Source: Dromaius novaehollandiae | Lineage: Eukaryota; Chordata; Aves; Casuariiformes; Dromaiidae | Length of the DNA stretch: 64,000 nucleotides | Assembly (NCBI RefSeq): GCF_036370855.1 | Contig: NC_088113.1 | Location: 17,938,501 to 18,002,500 of the forward strand | Reading direction: 5' to 3' | Shown here: piece after piece, positions 45,820-57,800 of the stretch | Layout: the number at the start of each line of letters is the position of its first letter | Numbering within the stretch: position 1 is the first letter of the stretch | Position numbers and translations under genes: made by a program | Notes under the pieces: model-generated | What the model was told of the DNA's origin: nothing | Seen by the model: only the letters and a program-made list of their open reading frames with translations | Databases searched by the model: none

Positions 45820-48800
45820 GTAGCACGGTGTCACTGCGACGGTGTGTGAGGGGGGGCCCAGGGGCCTCCCATCCAGCTGCAGGTTCCTCAGGCACCCGTT
45901 GAAGCTGGAGGTAGAAGCAACCTGCGGAGAGAGGCCGCAGGAGTGAGCGCAGGGGGGCCAGGAATGACGCGCATGGAGCGATGCCATGGGACCGCCAATC
46001 CCTTACCGGGACATGAGCCTTGGCCATCCCAGCTGGCATTCCCCCCACGTAGAAGGGAGTCTGGGCTAGGAAGTGTCCTGCGGCGGTCACAGTGGCCTCC
46101 TGGGCTCGCAGCCCATCGATGACCAGCTGGGCTCGGCTCTGGTCGCGGCTGAAGAAGACCTGCAGGGGCCAGAGGTTAGTGCTGGCGCTGGGGGTTTCCT
46201 GGTGCAGGAGGATGCTGCAAGGGCTGGGCTGGGGAGGAGGGCACAAGGGCCTCAGGTGGGTGCAAGTCCCCAGGACGACCCCCATGTCCTCGGCTCGGAG
46301 GTTCAGCCAGCCCTAGCAGTGTAGCCACTGCAGCTCCCACACCACCCTGGGACTTGGATGTCCCTCGTGCAATTGGGACCAAGGCCCAGGGAAGGGCTGA
46401 GCTGAGCTGACCTCATGCACGAGCACCTGAGGCAGCCGGTGATGGCATATCTGCAGGAGTTGAGCCCCTGCGAGCAGCATGGGTCGAGTCCTCCCTCCCT
46501 GCCGAGCCTGGGGCCCCCTGCTCACCGTGTGCCACCGCCGGTCCCGGTACTTGTCTTTGCTGCGGATCCGCAGCCGGCGCCCGCCAAGGTCTGCCAGGAG
46601 CACGAAGCGCCCGTTGGAGACGATGAGCGCCAGGAAGGTGCCCCGCTCGCCGGCGACGTAGAAGAGCAGCCCGTTAGAGGAGCTGAGCTTCACCTCCAGG
46701 GAGAAATAGGACCTGGGGGGAGAGGACGCGGGCTCTGAGCACCTTGTGTCCTGCGGCCGCGGGCAGCCAGGGCACCTGCTCTCCAAGGCCTGCCCTCGGA
46801 CGGTGCCCAGGCGCTGAGCCCGCGTGGGGCCGGCCCGGGATGAGCCTCACCTCTCGCGGAAGGAGCCCGGGATCTCCTCGAACTCCCAGCGGCTGCTTGG
46901 GGACCCCCCGAACTGGAAGCTGCCTCTCGCCGCGCGGGGGTGCAGGGGCAGCTGGCAGCCGCTGCCCTGGTCGTGGCGCCGGTCCTTCGAGGCAGCCTTG
47001 CCCGGGGGCTGGGTGGAACGAGCCCAAAAACAGGGTGAGGGGAGCACGCTTGCGGGTGGCACCCCCGGGCACGGCTCTGCCAGCCCCACGCCCCCGGGGT
47101 GCACGGAGCAGGGACGTGCCGGTGCGGATGGGCAAAGCGGAGGCTGGGCAAGTCCCACGGGAGGCAGGAGGGCCGGGAGCTGCGGGTGTCACAGGACACA
47201 GGCGCCCAGCAAGGGAGGGAACAGGAGGAGAAGACAGGGGAGACATGGGGAATTTCAGCAGCTGTGGGGCCTGGGTTGGTACCTTGGGTTTCCGCCTGTC
47301 CTTCTTCGAAGCGACTCTGAGCTGCTGCGGCCGCTCCCCCCAGGGACAGCTCATGGTGACGTTGACGCTCCGCACGTTCTGCTGCAGGTCCACGACCATC
47401 TGGGGGTCCAGCTTCCTGCAGCGCAGAGAGAAGGGGTCTCCCGTCACCGGGAGGTGGGAAGGGCCCGAGCCCCGTCCCCGGCTCTCCCCAGCACCCACCG
47501 CTTCACGAAGACGTTGCTGATGCAGCCGCTCAGGTTGCTGAGGGCGCCCGGCTCCGGCGAGCCCCCGAGCTGGAAGAGCTGCCGCTCCTCCTGCCGCCGC
47601 TGCCTCCGGCTGGGCCCCGCTCCCGGCACGGCCTCCTGCAGCTCGTCGTCCACGTAGAGCCGGACCCTGCGGGGGCATGGGCGCGGCCTGAGCGGGGTGC
47701 TCCGGCGAGCCGGCACCCCGGGCCCCGGGAGGGCGGCCTGGGACGTACCCGCGGACGTCGCTGTAGAAGGCCACGTAGTGGGTCCTGTCGTCCGCGTAAG
47801 CGTTTCTCGTGGTGAATTCGGTTTTCAGCACGTTCAAGGCCAGCTGGCCCCCCTTGAGAGACACCTGGCAGGTCCCCTCCTGGGAAAAGCATCACCCTGT
47901 TACTGCCGGGAGGCCAAAGCCCGGGGAAGGACTCCTTTCCCACCCTGCCTGGAGGTGCTCCGGTGCCCAGCGGGGCTCCCACCTGGGTGCCGTGGTGGTA
48001 GAGCAGCCCCTCGCGCTGGCTGGTCCGGAAACTGAAGCCGCTGTAGAAGTCCTGCAGCTGGGGCACGTTCTTCAGGGACAGGGTCAAGTAGCCGTGGCCG
48101 TGGAAGGTAATGGAGCGAGCCACCTGCGAGGGACACGGCGGGAGGCAGCATGAGAGCGCGGGACCCGCCAGCCCCACCACAGCCCTTTGCTGACCCTAGA
48201 CAAGCCACTGAACCTCTTGGTGCTGCAGTTTCCCGGGGTGGGATTGCAGGGATGCTGGGAGGACAACCCAGTCGCTCGGTGCTTGTTCGGTCAGAGCACT
48301 GAGGAGCTGCTGGCTTTATTTCCCATGTGAATGAGCCTGTCTCCGCTTTTGTTTCCCCAACAGACCCTCTCCCCGGGCCCGGGGAGGCAGGTGAGCACGC
48401 AGGCCTGGCTGCTGCAGCGTTTCACCTACCAGGAGGTCCGAGGTGCACCCGTAGCTCACGCCGACCGTGCTCATGCGCTTCAAGTCGACGTACTTGCCGA
48501 GAGCCTTCAAGCCCTTCATGCAGCCCCGGATGGACCCCCCTGTGGGGAACAGCGCTTTCAAGCTGCGGGAGAAGCAGACGGCGTTACCAGGCTGGCCCCG
48601 GGCAGGGTCTCGCCCCGCGGTCCCCTCCAGCCCGTCACACGCAGCACCCGTGCAGGACCACAGTGCCTGGGAGTGTCTGTGGTGCCTCGAGCGTGAGGCT
48701 GCTCCAAACCACCTGGCAATGCCAAGGAGGGCTTGGTGACACCAAGGAGCAGCTTGTTCCTCATGGAGATGTTGAGTCCTCGAGCCCATGGCAACAGGCT

Positions 48801-51800
48801 GGAAGAAAAAAGGCTCCTGGGAGCTCTGCAGGGACCGCACCAGTAGCCTGGGATCTGGCGAGGAAGCGTCAGTACCACCCCAGCCCTTCCCCGGGGTGCT
48901 GGAGGGGAAGATGTGGGCTCTCCTGTCCTTGGTCCATGCACGTATCCCCAGCCCTGTGGTGCCTACGTGGGGCTGGACCCACCTGGAGGGCAGCACAGCC
49001 GGGGGCACGCCACCCAGGTAGTAGGAGACAGCATTCTCCAGGGAGTTCTCCTGCTCCACCATGAAGATGGTGAGTCGCTCCAGCCGCACAAGGATGCGTT
49101 TCTTATTGCTCATTTTGAGGAGGAAAATCTGGATCTGGAGACAGAGGGGGAAATCGGGGCAATTGGTTCTATCTTGAAAGACTGCAGAAGGTGTCCAGTC
49201 CACAGCTGCAGGTGAAGAAAACCCACGAGGGAGACCCAGAGCCTGCAGGCTTCAAACCTTCCCCTCCAAATGAAGGTCTGAGCATCCCGTTTGCCCTGTA
49301 GATGAGCAGCCCTGGGGGAGAGGGAGCTGAGAGCCAACATGGGAGCTGTGGCAAGGAGCAACCTCAGAGGACGGACTGGCCGAGCCCATCTGGATCCCCC
49401 ATGAGGGCAGTGCAAGGCCCAGGAGAGCAGGGCCACTCTCATCCATGCTGCGCTTCCAGGGGCTGCAGCTGCTCTCCCCGGCTGGCAGGAGCTGTAGCCC
49501 GAGGCCGGTGCGGCTGCTGCGTCCCTGCTCGGGACCAGCCGGGCACGCGCAAGCAGGGCACGCGGACGCTCCTTACCGCTTGGTTTGCGGTGCTGCCGAT
49601 GGCGAGGGACGAGGAGTTGCTGCTGGGTTTTGCCATCTCCAGGCCACCGCTGAAGTCGTAGTAAAGCACCAGCTTCCCGTCCCGGATGGCCAGACACAGG
49701 AACTGTCCCTGGGGAAGAGAGGGTGGACGCTCAGCACCCCCAGCCCCATGCGCTGCTGCTGAGCCCAGCCTGCCTTTTGGCACTAGCAGGAACGGGTCCC
49801 ACCACTGCTGCCTTGACCTGAGTCACAGAGATGGTGACAGAGGATTTCTCTGGAAATGGCAGCCCTGTGGCTGGGCATGAAGATGGCATCGTGGGCTGGA
49901 AATGCCTCTTGCAGCACTGCCTGTCCCAGCAAAGGCTGGCCTGGCCTGGAGGGGCTATGGAGGTGCATGGATGCCCTTGGAGGTAAAGGCAGTCTCTCCA
50001 GAACTGAACTCTTCCCATCTGCTTGCCTGAACTGGGAACACTTGCAAGCAGGGATGGGATTTCCCCTGCCTGCCTGCTAAAGAGAAAGTCTCGATCCAGC
50101 CCTCCAGGAGAGCTGGGCCAGGCCTAGGTGGGGGACGAAGGCTCCCTGACTGCCCGGAGGCCCCACGCAGGGCCAGGGGAGTTGGCACCTGCCTCGTTCT
50201 CCAGGAAGAAGAGGATGCCGTTGTAGGAGACCACCCGGATCTCCTGCTCAAAGCGCTTGGTCGTGCCAAACTGGCTCTCAAACTTGATCTCCGCGTAACC
50301 GGTGCCGTCAAAGTAGGAGCCGTCTGTCAGCCAGGGGTCTCCTGTGGACTTGGACCTGAGCCATGGGAGCAGAGAGGATGCAGCATCACTGCAAAGCCAA
50401 GCCCACATGGCTCTGGGGCAGCCAAAGGTCAGGATAATCCCCATCTCTGGGGGCAGGAGCTGCCCTAGACCTGGGCAGGGTGTCCTACCTTGCGCAGGGC
50501 TTCTCCGCAGTGGTGTCCAACTGGAAGGTGCGCTGGAAGTTGTACAGACTCACCACCTCCTCGTTCAGCGTGTCCAGCTCCAGGCATCCACGGTAGTTGG
50601 GGTAGCGCAAAGTGGGAGGGGGCTGGGAACAAAACCAGCCAGTTGGGGCAAGTTTGATCCTGCTTTCCCCGTGAAACAAAGCATCTCCCCCCAGAACCTC
50701 CAGGGGTATTGCTGAGGTCTCACAAAAGAAGCCTCCCTCCCTGCTCCCAGTGCCCATCTCACCGTGAAGCTGGAGGGGTAGCCGCCCACATAGAAGACCA
50801 CGCTGCGTGGGTCCAGGTTGAGCAGCCCCTGCTCCCCCTTGGCGACGCTGTCTCCCTTGGTCTCATGCACCGTCTGCCTCTCCACGATCACCGACATGTG
50901 TCCGTACTGCAGGATCCTGTGGCAGGAAGGGATGGTCAGGATGAGTGGAGGCCCACAAGGAGGGACCAGCCCTGCTCTCCCCAAGCACAGAAGCCTCCTT
51001 GCAGAGCCCTGCAGGAAAGGGGCCACATCCCCCATGGTGCAGCCCCATTGCAGCAGCGCACTGAAAGGAGCCAGGCTTAACATTATCAGCACTGTCACAA
51101 GGCTGAATGGATTTGCTACAAAGACATCTTCATCTCTCCTCTCCCACAGGTGCTCTCCAGCCCCTCTGTGATATGATACCTCCAAAAACCAGCAGGAGAT
51201 GGTGTGTTATCTCAGTGCTGACCACATTTAAGGACGACTGGAAGTTGGAGTCCACATCACCTCTGCAAGCCCGAGGCCTGCCTGGTTTTGGATGTAGCGC
51301 TACCTGCATCTGCTGCTGGGACAGTCCTCCGATGAAATTCTTTGGGATGTGTCCGTCCTCCTCCTGCTGTTCCTCCCCTCCTGGACTGCTGCCATACTTT
51401 AGGCAACTGCTGCATTTCTCCCTTGGGGTGGTCCACCCGTTCATCTTTGCTCTCCCTGCACTGGCTGTCCCTCAGAAGAGCCTGCCATGCCCCTCATTTG
51501 CCTCTGTCTCCTACCTGTTGATGCTGATGGTGGCAAACTGCTCTCCAATCTCCTCGTCGACAGTCAGGGAGGCCGGGTCCTCGTCTCCCAGTTTGTAGAC
51601 CCACTGCACTTTGCGGTCCTTGAGCACGATGCCCAGGTAGTCTCCGGAGGCCTGAATGCGGGGAACAACAGGGCCACAGATTGGCATTCAACCCCTCCAG
51701 GATGGGCAGGACTGTCAAGGGATGCTCTCCCTGATAGAGAGGAGTCCTCCTCCACAGCAGTAGAACACGGGGATGAAGGCTGCACGTCCCTTACCCCTGC

Positions 51801-54800
51801 ATGTCTGGTGCTGAGCATGGTGGCAGAGGGAGGCTGGGCAAACCCCGCTGCCTGCACTGCCCTCTCCATCACTGCATCCTCCTGCCCTTCTCTGCCACCG
51901 ATGCCCAAGTGGCCCGTCTTACCTCTCGGCTGCCCAGGTACAGCACGAACCGCCCCTCTTCAGCCCCGTCCTGGTGCTGCTGCCTGGCCTTGGGCTCGGG
52001 GTTCTGGATGTAGAACTTGAGGGACGTGTAGGCTGCCAAGTCCTGCAGGTTGCTGGGCATGCGGACCTGTACGCCTGAGCTGCCGTTGAACTTCATGGGG
52101 ACTTTCACCTGGAGGGAGAGAAATCCAACCCCGCGGGACTGAAAGCGCTGTTACCTCCTCTCCTTCCATCGCCAGCTCTGCCAAGTCAAAGCACTTTCTG
52201 GAGTTTGTGCATGCGAAAGGGACACTACCTGGGGGCCCCAGAGCTCCTCTGGATGCCTCTCCCACTCATGTACTGCCCTCATGCTCGCCCTCATTCACCA
52301 CAAACCCCCCAAACCCTCCACCCAGTGCTCTGCAGCCCTCGTGCTCCCATTAACCCACCTTACTCGCCGCGTTCCTCGCCTGCGTAATGAGCTGCCGGAT
52401 CCGCACGATGTTCTCCGACACGGTGGCGTTCTTGTTCCTCCTGTTCTCCAGGCTGCTCAGCTTCCCCAGCAGCAGCGGGATGGTGCTTTCCAGACTGGAC
52501 ACTGGGTTTGGAGAGGAGCCCAGTTTTATCAAGGTTAGTGCGGGAGAGAGAGGTGAAGCTTAGGCAGCTTGGAGACATGCAAATCAAGGCAGTGGTAGTT
52601 GGGAGCAGAGCCACCAAATTATCCCCTAAACCCAGCAGCCTCGATGGTAGACTGAAAATATTCCAGTGCATGCAAATCCCTGCAGTAAATGCACAGGTGA
52701 CATGCACTGCAGGGCTCGGGAAAAAAATGAAGGGTACAGTAGCTTGGAGGCACCCAATGTTAGCTGCCTGCCTCCCTCTACTCCTGACTTGAAGCTGCGA
52801 AGCACAGCTTCCGAAAGCAAGGTGCTTGCTAAGGGCAGACCTGTCCACGTGCTGACGGATGCTGAACTCGGCCGCAGTGAGCCCAGCAGGCTCAGCGCTC
52901 ACCGGACTTCCTGGCGTCCTGGACTGCCTGGTTCAGGTCTTCGTTTCGAAGGTCTCCGTATTGGTTTTTCCATTCATCCAGGTTCTTTTTCATGGTGTTC
53001 AGGGTATCTTCCACTCCCGCAGCTGTTTCATTGGCCTTGGCTGCTGCTGCTTTGGCATTCTGGATTGCCTCCTTCGTGTCCTCTGCAAGAAAAGGAGAAA
53101 AGTCTCTGGGATGAACAGGGAAGAGAAGGAAGAGTCCAGCTCCTAACTGGAGTTAGCTGCATGCCAACCCTCACAAGGAGACACAGGCTGCGGGGCTTGC
53201 AGGAGCGATGCTGGAAATGGAGACCTCTGCAAACCCAGGTACAGGAGCATGTGTGCATGTTTACCTAATGCAAAGGGCTCCACATTAAAGGAGGATGTGG
53301 TCCATTCCCATCCATCCAGGGACTTCTGGGATGGAAAACGGGGGCGGGCAGCGGGAGAGCTGTATGTGAGTGCTGTACAGCCTGCCTCCCGTGGGAACAC
53401 TGACCCCTCTGCCTCACCCACGCTCAAAGTCCAGCCCTGTCCACAGCCCCCCTGCCTCGAGAGGGGAGGATGTAGACTACAGAGGGATTTATAGGACCAC
53501 CCTACAAGAGCAGGCCATGTGGGGCATGGCCGGGGTGTGAGGAAGGGGGCAGGAGAACCTGCCCAGCAGCAGCTGCCCCGGGACAAACCTTGGTCCCTGC
53601 CCAGCGTGTCCTGTACGGACTGGAGCTGGCTCAGGAGCTCTTCCTTCTTCACGCGGAGGTCAGCAAGTTTGTCCTTTGCTGCCTGCAGAGTGCCTTTAAT
53701 AGCTGCAATTAAAGAAATGTATAAACACATATGCCATGTGTTGGGTCTCAGTCCAGCCCAAAGGACATCACACCCTGCTACTTCCACCCACAGCCACCAC
53801 CCAGCCTGCCCTAACCCACCCGCAAACTGCTCTCCCCGCACAGTGATCTGCTGTGACTTCTGCTCTCTTCCCAACCTCCTTGTGTCTGTGCAAGGAGCCT
53901 CTCACCCCCGTTGAGTTTTCTCTGCTCTCTCTTCACAGCCTCTTCAAGGTTGCTGCTGTTCTTCTTCAGTTCTTTAGAGATGGCCCCGAGGTTTTCTGAC
54001 ATGACGTTCTATAAAACAAACATGCACTGCCTGGGCCACGGCCTGAGAGTCTGGAAGAAGAAATTAAGTCCCTGGTCCTCGGGGTGTGCTGCTGGGCTGT
54101 GACAGGCAGAGATAAACAGACCTGGACTAAGGGACACCAAACCCCAGGAGACTGGCCCTGGCCTCAGCAGGGCCCGGAGAGATGCTGTTCTCCAGCACAG
54201 AGTGAAGTGCTGAAGCCCTAGAGGGAAGGGGCAGGCAGAGTCCAATATGCTGGTGTGAAAAGCTATGGGGCTGTCGAGGGGACAAAGAAGGGTTGGATCC
54301 TGCTCATCCACGCAGGGGATACCACAGCACATACCATCAAAGCCTCGCTGGCCGCCTCGTTGGCATCGTGGGCAGCTCGCTCGGCTTTTTTCACAGCTTC
54401 GATGATGCTGGCATAGGCGTTGGAGGCGTCAATCGCTCGCTGGATGAAGCCATCCTGGTTCGTGCCCTGGATAATGCTGTGTTTGAAGATGAAGCAGTCA
54501 AGTCCTTGAAGACAGCTCAGGGTAGGTTCCTGCCCTTGCCCCCCGCCACGGTCAGACCCCTTCAGGCTCCTCATTGCAGCGCATGCTCTGCACTAAAGCC
54601 CTGGAGACCGCACCCCCTGCTCCCCTGCCATGCCTGTCCCCAGCACCTCGGGCACCAGCCCCTGCGATGAGGGGCCACCTGCACAGCCGCTTTGAGAGGC
54701 AGGGCGCGGGTCTCGGGGAAGGAAAGTGCCATCTCCCTGTTACTGCTGCTGGTCTGGAGCAGTCAGGATACAGCTGGATCCAGGAGGTCGGCTGACCGTA

Positions 54801-57800
54801 ACGCAAGGGTCACACCTCCCCAGCACCGACTGCCCCTGCTCTCCGCTGCACTCAGCGACGGGACGGGGTGCTTGGCAGCGATGTGCGCATGGGACAGAGC
54901 TGTGGCTGGGGTGGAGGTCTCTGTCCCAGGCGAGAGAGGGCTGGGTGATGACGACCAAGCGGCAGGGAGACAGGTGGATGCATTACCTGGACAGGTTCCT
55001 TGCAAGCTCGTCCAGGAGCCGGGCATGCTCCTCAGCCTGCTCTACGATTGGGATCTTGCTGCTGGCTGGGGAGAACTTCTTCACCCGCTCCGTCAGGGGC
55101 AGCTTGGCCCCATCCAGCAGAGCTGCCAACCTCTCGTACTCCTGCAAGGACACACGTCACTCCCGAGGGCCACTTGCCGCCTCCCCAGCGTTGCACCAAG
55201 AGGGTACAGACACCCGTGCGGGGCTGGACACCTGGTTCAGCGGTGCCACAGCTGCTCTGTGCTCCCCTCCTCCCCTCCGCCCGCCCCCGATGTGGAGCTG
55301 TGTGGCCCCATTGCCCCCCGCTCTCTGGCCAGGCTGAAGCGCCTGCATCACTCACCTCCTTTGCACCCTCCATCTTCTGCAGGAAGTTGGAGACCTGTGC
55401 CAGCGAGTCCTTGGCCATCCTCAGGGTGTCCTGCACCACCCCGTACTGCTTTTGGAGTTCCCGGCTCTTTTGCTAGAGACACAGGTGTGGAGTTAGGAGC
55501 CGGAGGCCCTAGGACAGGCCCACCCTTGTACTGCATGGCCGTACAAGCTCACCCGGGGAAGGAAGGTCTACCTGACTCTCCTCCAGGTTGTTGCGATTCA
55601 GGCTGTTCAAGTCCTCTGTCTGCCTGGTTTTGTTCACAGCCTCGTTGAGGGCGTCACGGAGGTCCATTAGCTCAGAGCTGTGCTGAGCCAGCCGCGCTCG
55701 GATGCTGCTCACCAGGTCCTGGTTAGCCTGCCAGCGGGCGTACAGCTCGTTCTTCACGTGATGCAGCACTGAGGACAGAGGAGACAAGACCCGTTTCTAA
55801 CCTGTTCTCCTGTGTTAAAGGGCTCTTTCTGTGTCTGTGCTGCAGAAAAGCCTGATTTTGGTCTCACTTCGCAGATATTGAGGCCAGAAGAGACCATCCT
55901 CCCTTCCTCCCTCCTTCAGCCTGCACAGCACACGATCTTATCCAGCATCATCTCCAGACCTACAACTTTAGCTTGAGGGACAGCATCTCTTTCAGAAAGA
56001 CACCCAGCCATGACTGAAAGACTCCAAATGATGGACAACAACTAGCTAAGGTTGGTTCCAGTGCTTCATTACTGTTTAAAAAAAAATACTGCTTATTTCT
56101 AGTTTGAGAGTTTGAGTTTCTAGTATTTCTAGTCTGAGAGCTAGTTTATAATTCTAGCTTTCAGCTGCTGAATTTTGTTGTGTTGCCACAGCCCCTGGTG
56201 CAGCCAGCTATGCAGCAGGGCTTTGTGTGGAAGCAGAATCTGGCCCCTTGCTTGCTGCAAGAGATGCCCTCAGGATCGTGGACCTGGCATCCGAGCCGGC
56301 AGGGTAGCGGGCTCTCTGCTGTTGTTCTGAACAACTCCACTGCGCAGTGAACATGAGCAAACACGAGGGGATTTATTTGCATCCACATATGATACATATA
56401 TAATAACAATAACTCCTATTTCTAAGTGTTATCACTTTTCATCATCAAACAGAACTACCCAGCTATTATAATCAAAAGTCAATTAAAAAAAAAAAAAAGA
56501 AAATCCCAGAGCCAGACTCACGCTTCTGAGCCTCCTCATGCTCCTGCCTTGCCAGCGCTTCATGGCTGCCAAAACTCCGCTCCTTCATCTCCTTCAGCAT
56601 CCTCTCCACCTCGGCCATCTTCTGCCGGAACTCCTCGGTGGAGGTGGTGCTGGCATTTGCCATCCCAAACTTGGCCATCTGCTGCATCAGGTCTGCAGGG
56701 AAATCCAGGCCCCTCATTAGCATCAAATGACCCTTCGCAACCCACCCGAGCTCTTTCCTATCTCACCCCGAGAAACTGCACCCAGCTTTCGCGGCAGTAC
56801 TCAGGCACCCTCTGATCTGCTCAAGATCACTGAGGAGCATCACCACGTTTCTGTCCCCTTTGCTGTCACCATAATACATGCTACACCCCAAGCACCTGTT
56901 TGTGGATCTCTCCTAGACCCAGTCACTCTGTTTTGCTAAATCTCTCCTGGAACAGTGGTGCAGACAGCCCCCATTTTCTGCACTTTAACAAATGTTTGTG
57001 CAAGTTTGACATGCTTTTTCCAAAGATGGTGCTCAGCCAAACAGCTGGGGTTCACAACAACCCTGCTCTACTTAAATAACTAGAAGCCTGCGGGGATCTC
57101 CATTATATTTGTATTTCCCCTTTGTTTTTCCAAGGCATGCGGTACACTGCTGCTTGCAAAGCGAGAGCGTGGCATTCCCAGCAGGAAAAAAACCACAAAG
57201 CAGAGAGACAACTTTAGCACCTACCTGCAATGCTTTTCTGGATGCTTTGGACATCTCGCAGGAGCTGTTCCCCCCTCTGGTAAGTCGCTCTTGTGTGCTG
57301 CTCTAAATGGTTTGCTTCTCTTTGAGTCATTGTCATCTACAACACAAAATCCAGGTTTAGCTGAAGCATGAGATTGTTTAATGTGACCTGTCAGAGAGGG
57401 AGCGAAAGTTGGAGCTGCCTCAAAAGCAAGTAATGAATCGAGAAACGACCAGAAATACCACAGTAAGTTTAGCAGCCCTCCGAAGGACCAATCCAGATAA
57501 TCTAGTTCAGGCATGTGAGTAAGAGGCCCTGACACCCACAGCTTAGTGCTGGGCTGGGCAGGTGATCCAGCCGGTCTCAATGAGGCTCCTCAAGGCCTTC
57601 AAAGACCTCATTTTTGGTAAAAGGAGGGATTCATACTCCGGCAAGGGGAGGAAGATGGGCAAACACCCTACTTTGTGCTGCAGTGCATTGAGGTCCTGCG
57701 TGAGGTCCACGTTCTCGTCCTCCAGCTCGTCCACCCTTTGCCTGACCTTGCTTAGGGCTCGCTGGTACTCGCGCAGGTGGCTCTGCAAGAGAGAGCAGAA

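Larger units (their letters stand above)
43898..52902 (-). other. LAMA5 introns over 300 bases in the LG region
   Basis: Introns 43898-44438, 44568-45146, 46160-46525, 48124-48429, 48563-48982, 49135-49576, 49709-50192, 50917-51514 and 52502-52902 contain no recognised gene, RNA or transposon. They are GC-rich, so both strands show long but meaningless open frames. Confidence 0.8.

Noticed and set aside
50180-50189. GT donor (GTGCCA) just downstream as an alternative to the LAMA5 GC donor
   Set aside because: Its use would shift the frame relative to the next exon, destroying LG2. The GC donor keeps both frame and alignment.
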